Source: Rhodospirillales bacterium (GTDB taxonomy: Bacteria > Pseudomonadota > Alphaproteobacteria > Acetobacterales > Acetobacteraceae). Taken from it: a DNA stretch of 5,047 nt. This document shows positions 4,752 to 5,047 of the stretch, in pieces. Within the stretch, counting starts at the first letter, position 1. Every line of letters begins with the position of its first letter. Location of the stretch: contig JAGXAV010000197.1 in assembly GCA_018971455.1 (NCBI GenBank), positions 1-5,047 on the forward strand, written 5' to 3'. The notes beneath the pieces were generated by a model. That model had not been told where the DNA came from. It saw only the letters and a program-made list of their open reading frames with translations, and did not search any database. Both the position numbers and the translations under genes were made by a program.

Positions 4752-5047
4752 CGTCGCCCCCGCTCTCCAGGCGTCTCATCCGGGCGAGGGCGTTGTCCAG
4801 GGTCTGGCGGTCATCCTCGCTCAGGGTGTGGGTTTGACCGGCGCCAGCCTCCGCAGGCCCCACAAGTTTCAGCATCAGACCCAACAACATCTGCATGCTG
4901 CGGGGGTCACCGGCGGCCGATTTGTTGACCACCTGCTTGACAATCACCTCACCTTTGGTGATGTGCCGACGCTTGCCGCCCTCGTTGACCATGACAGGCT
5001 GCTTGAGCTCCCGATCGACGAGCGTGGAGAGGTTTTGGCTGCCCTTG
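4738..5047 (-). CDS. DUF5681-like protein, probable small terminase partner; N-terminus outside window
   Basis: The last 102 residues of a minus-strand gene that enters from the right edge. The frame is open to the window end and begins KGSQNLSTLVDRELKQPVMV, so the internal ATG at 4992 is not the true start. The segment NEGGKRRHITKGEVIVKQVV and the following AAGDPRSMQMLLGLM match my recollection of the DUF5681 family, small proteins usually encoded just before phage large terminases. That position suggests a DNA-recognition (small terminase) role, which is inference. The C-terminal third (about HTLSEDDRQTLDNALARMRR) looks helical and charged and ends in an acidic GGDDGES tail. The stop at 4738 overlaps the terminase start by 14 bp, implying coupled translation. 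Confidence 0.85.
   Translation of the reverse strand, partial: KGSQNLSTLVDRELKQPVMVNEGGKRRHITKGEVIVKQVVNKSAAGDPRSMQMLLGLMLKLVGPAEAGAGQTHTLSEDDRQTLDNALARMRRLESGGDDGES

Noticed and set aside
4738..4992. DUF5681-like gene as a complete 84-aa protein
   Set aside because: The frame stays open to the window end and the upstream residues continue the family-like sequence, so the gene is truncated by the window rather than short.
1..5047. CRISPR array, tRNA, rRNA, insertion sequence or known defence system
   Set aside because: No regularly spaced repeats, no cloverleaf-like segment, no transposase or defence-domain motifs were seen on either strand.

Overview
The window is GC-rich bacterial DNA in two blocks. 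The left block (1-2713) carries metabolic genes. The right block (about 2800-5047) carries phage-type DNA packaging genes. The protein styles fit an alphaproteobacterium, possibly a sphingomonad: a PWIGCG-type zinc alcohol dehydrogenase, a GDGG-type crotonase, and a DUF5681-like protein paired with a large terminase. The taxonomic guess is inference from family resemblance only. Both window ends cut through genes.

Left block. A minus-strand pair starts at 1897 with a crotonase-superfamily (enoyl-CoA hydratase/isomerase-like) gene. After a 44 bp gap it continues into a nearly complete NAD-type zinc alcohol dehydrogenase that runs off the left edge. A TetR-family regulator is transcribed divergently from 2117. 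The 219 bp between the crotonase and the regulator contains an 18-bp palindrome (2079-2096) that is a good operator candidate. The simplest reading is a locally regulated catabolic operon that oxidises an alcohol and processes an acyl-CoA. The substrate cannot be told from the sequence.

Right block. On the minus strand, reading inward from the right edge, there is a DUF5681-like protein (probable small-terminase role, start outside the window). An intact 509-aa large terminase overlaps its end by 14 bp. After a 134 bp gap comes a 95-aa protein of unknown function with one hydrophobic segment and a very strong ribosome binding site. No portal, protease or capsid gene follows. The phage-type DNA ends where it meets the convergently oriented tetR gene, so this looks like the edge of a prophage remnant or a small packaging-related element. 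A 10-bp-stem inverted repeat lies in the 3' half of the 95-aa gene, and a 9-bp direct repeat lies in the gap upstream of it.

I see no CRISPR array, tRNA, rRNA, transposase or recognisable defence system. No clearly new system stands out. The most useful leads are the operator palindrome, the non-canonical active site of the crotonase, the orphan packaging module with its unknown 95-aa companion, and the repeated proline-rich tail of the terminase.
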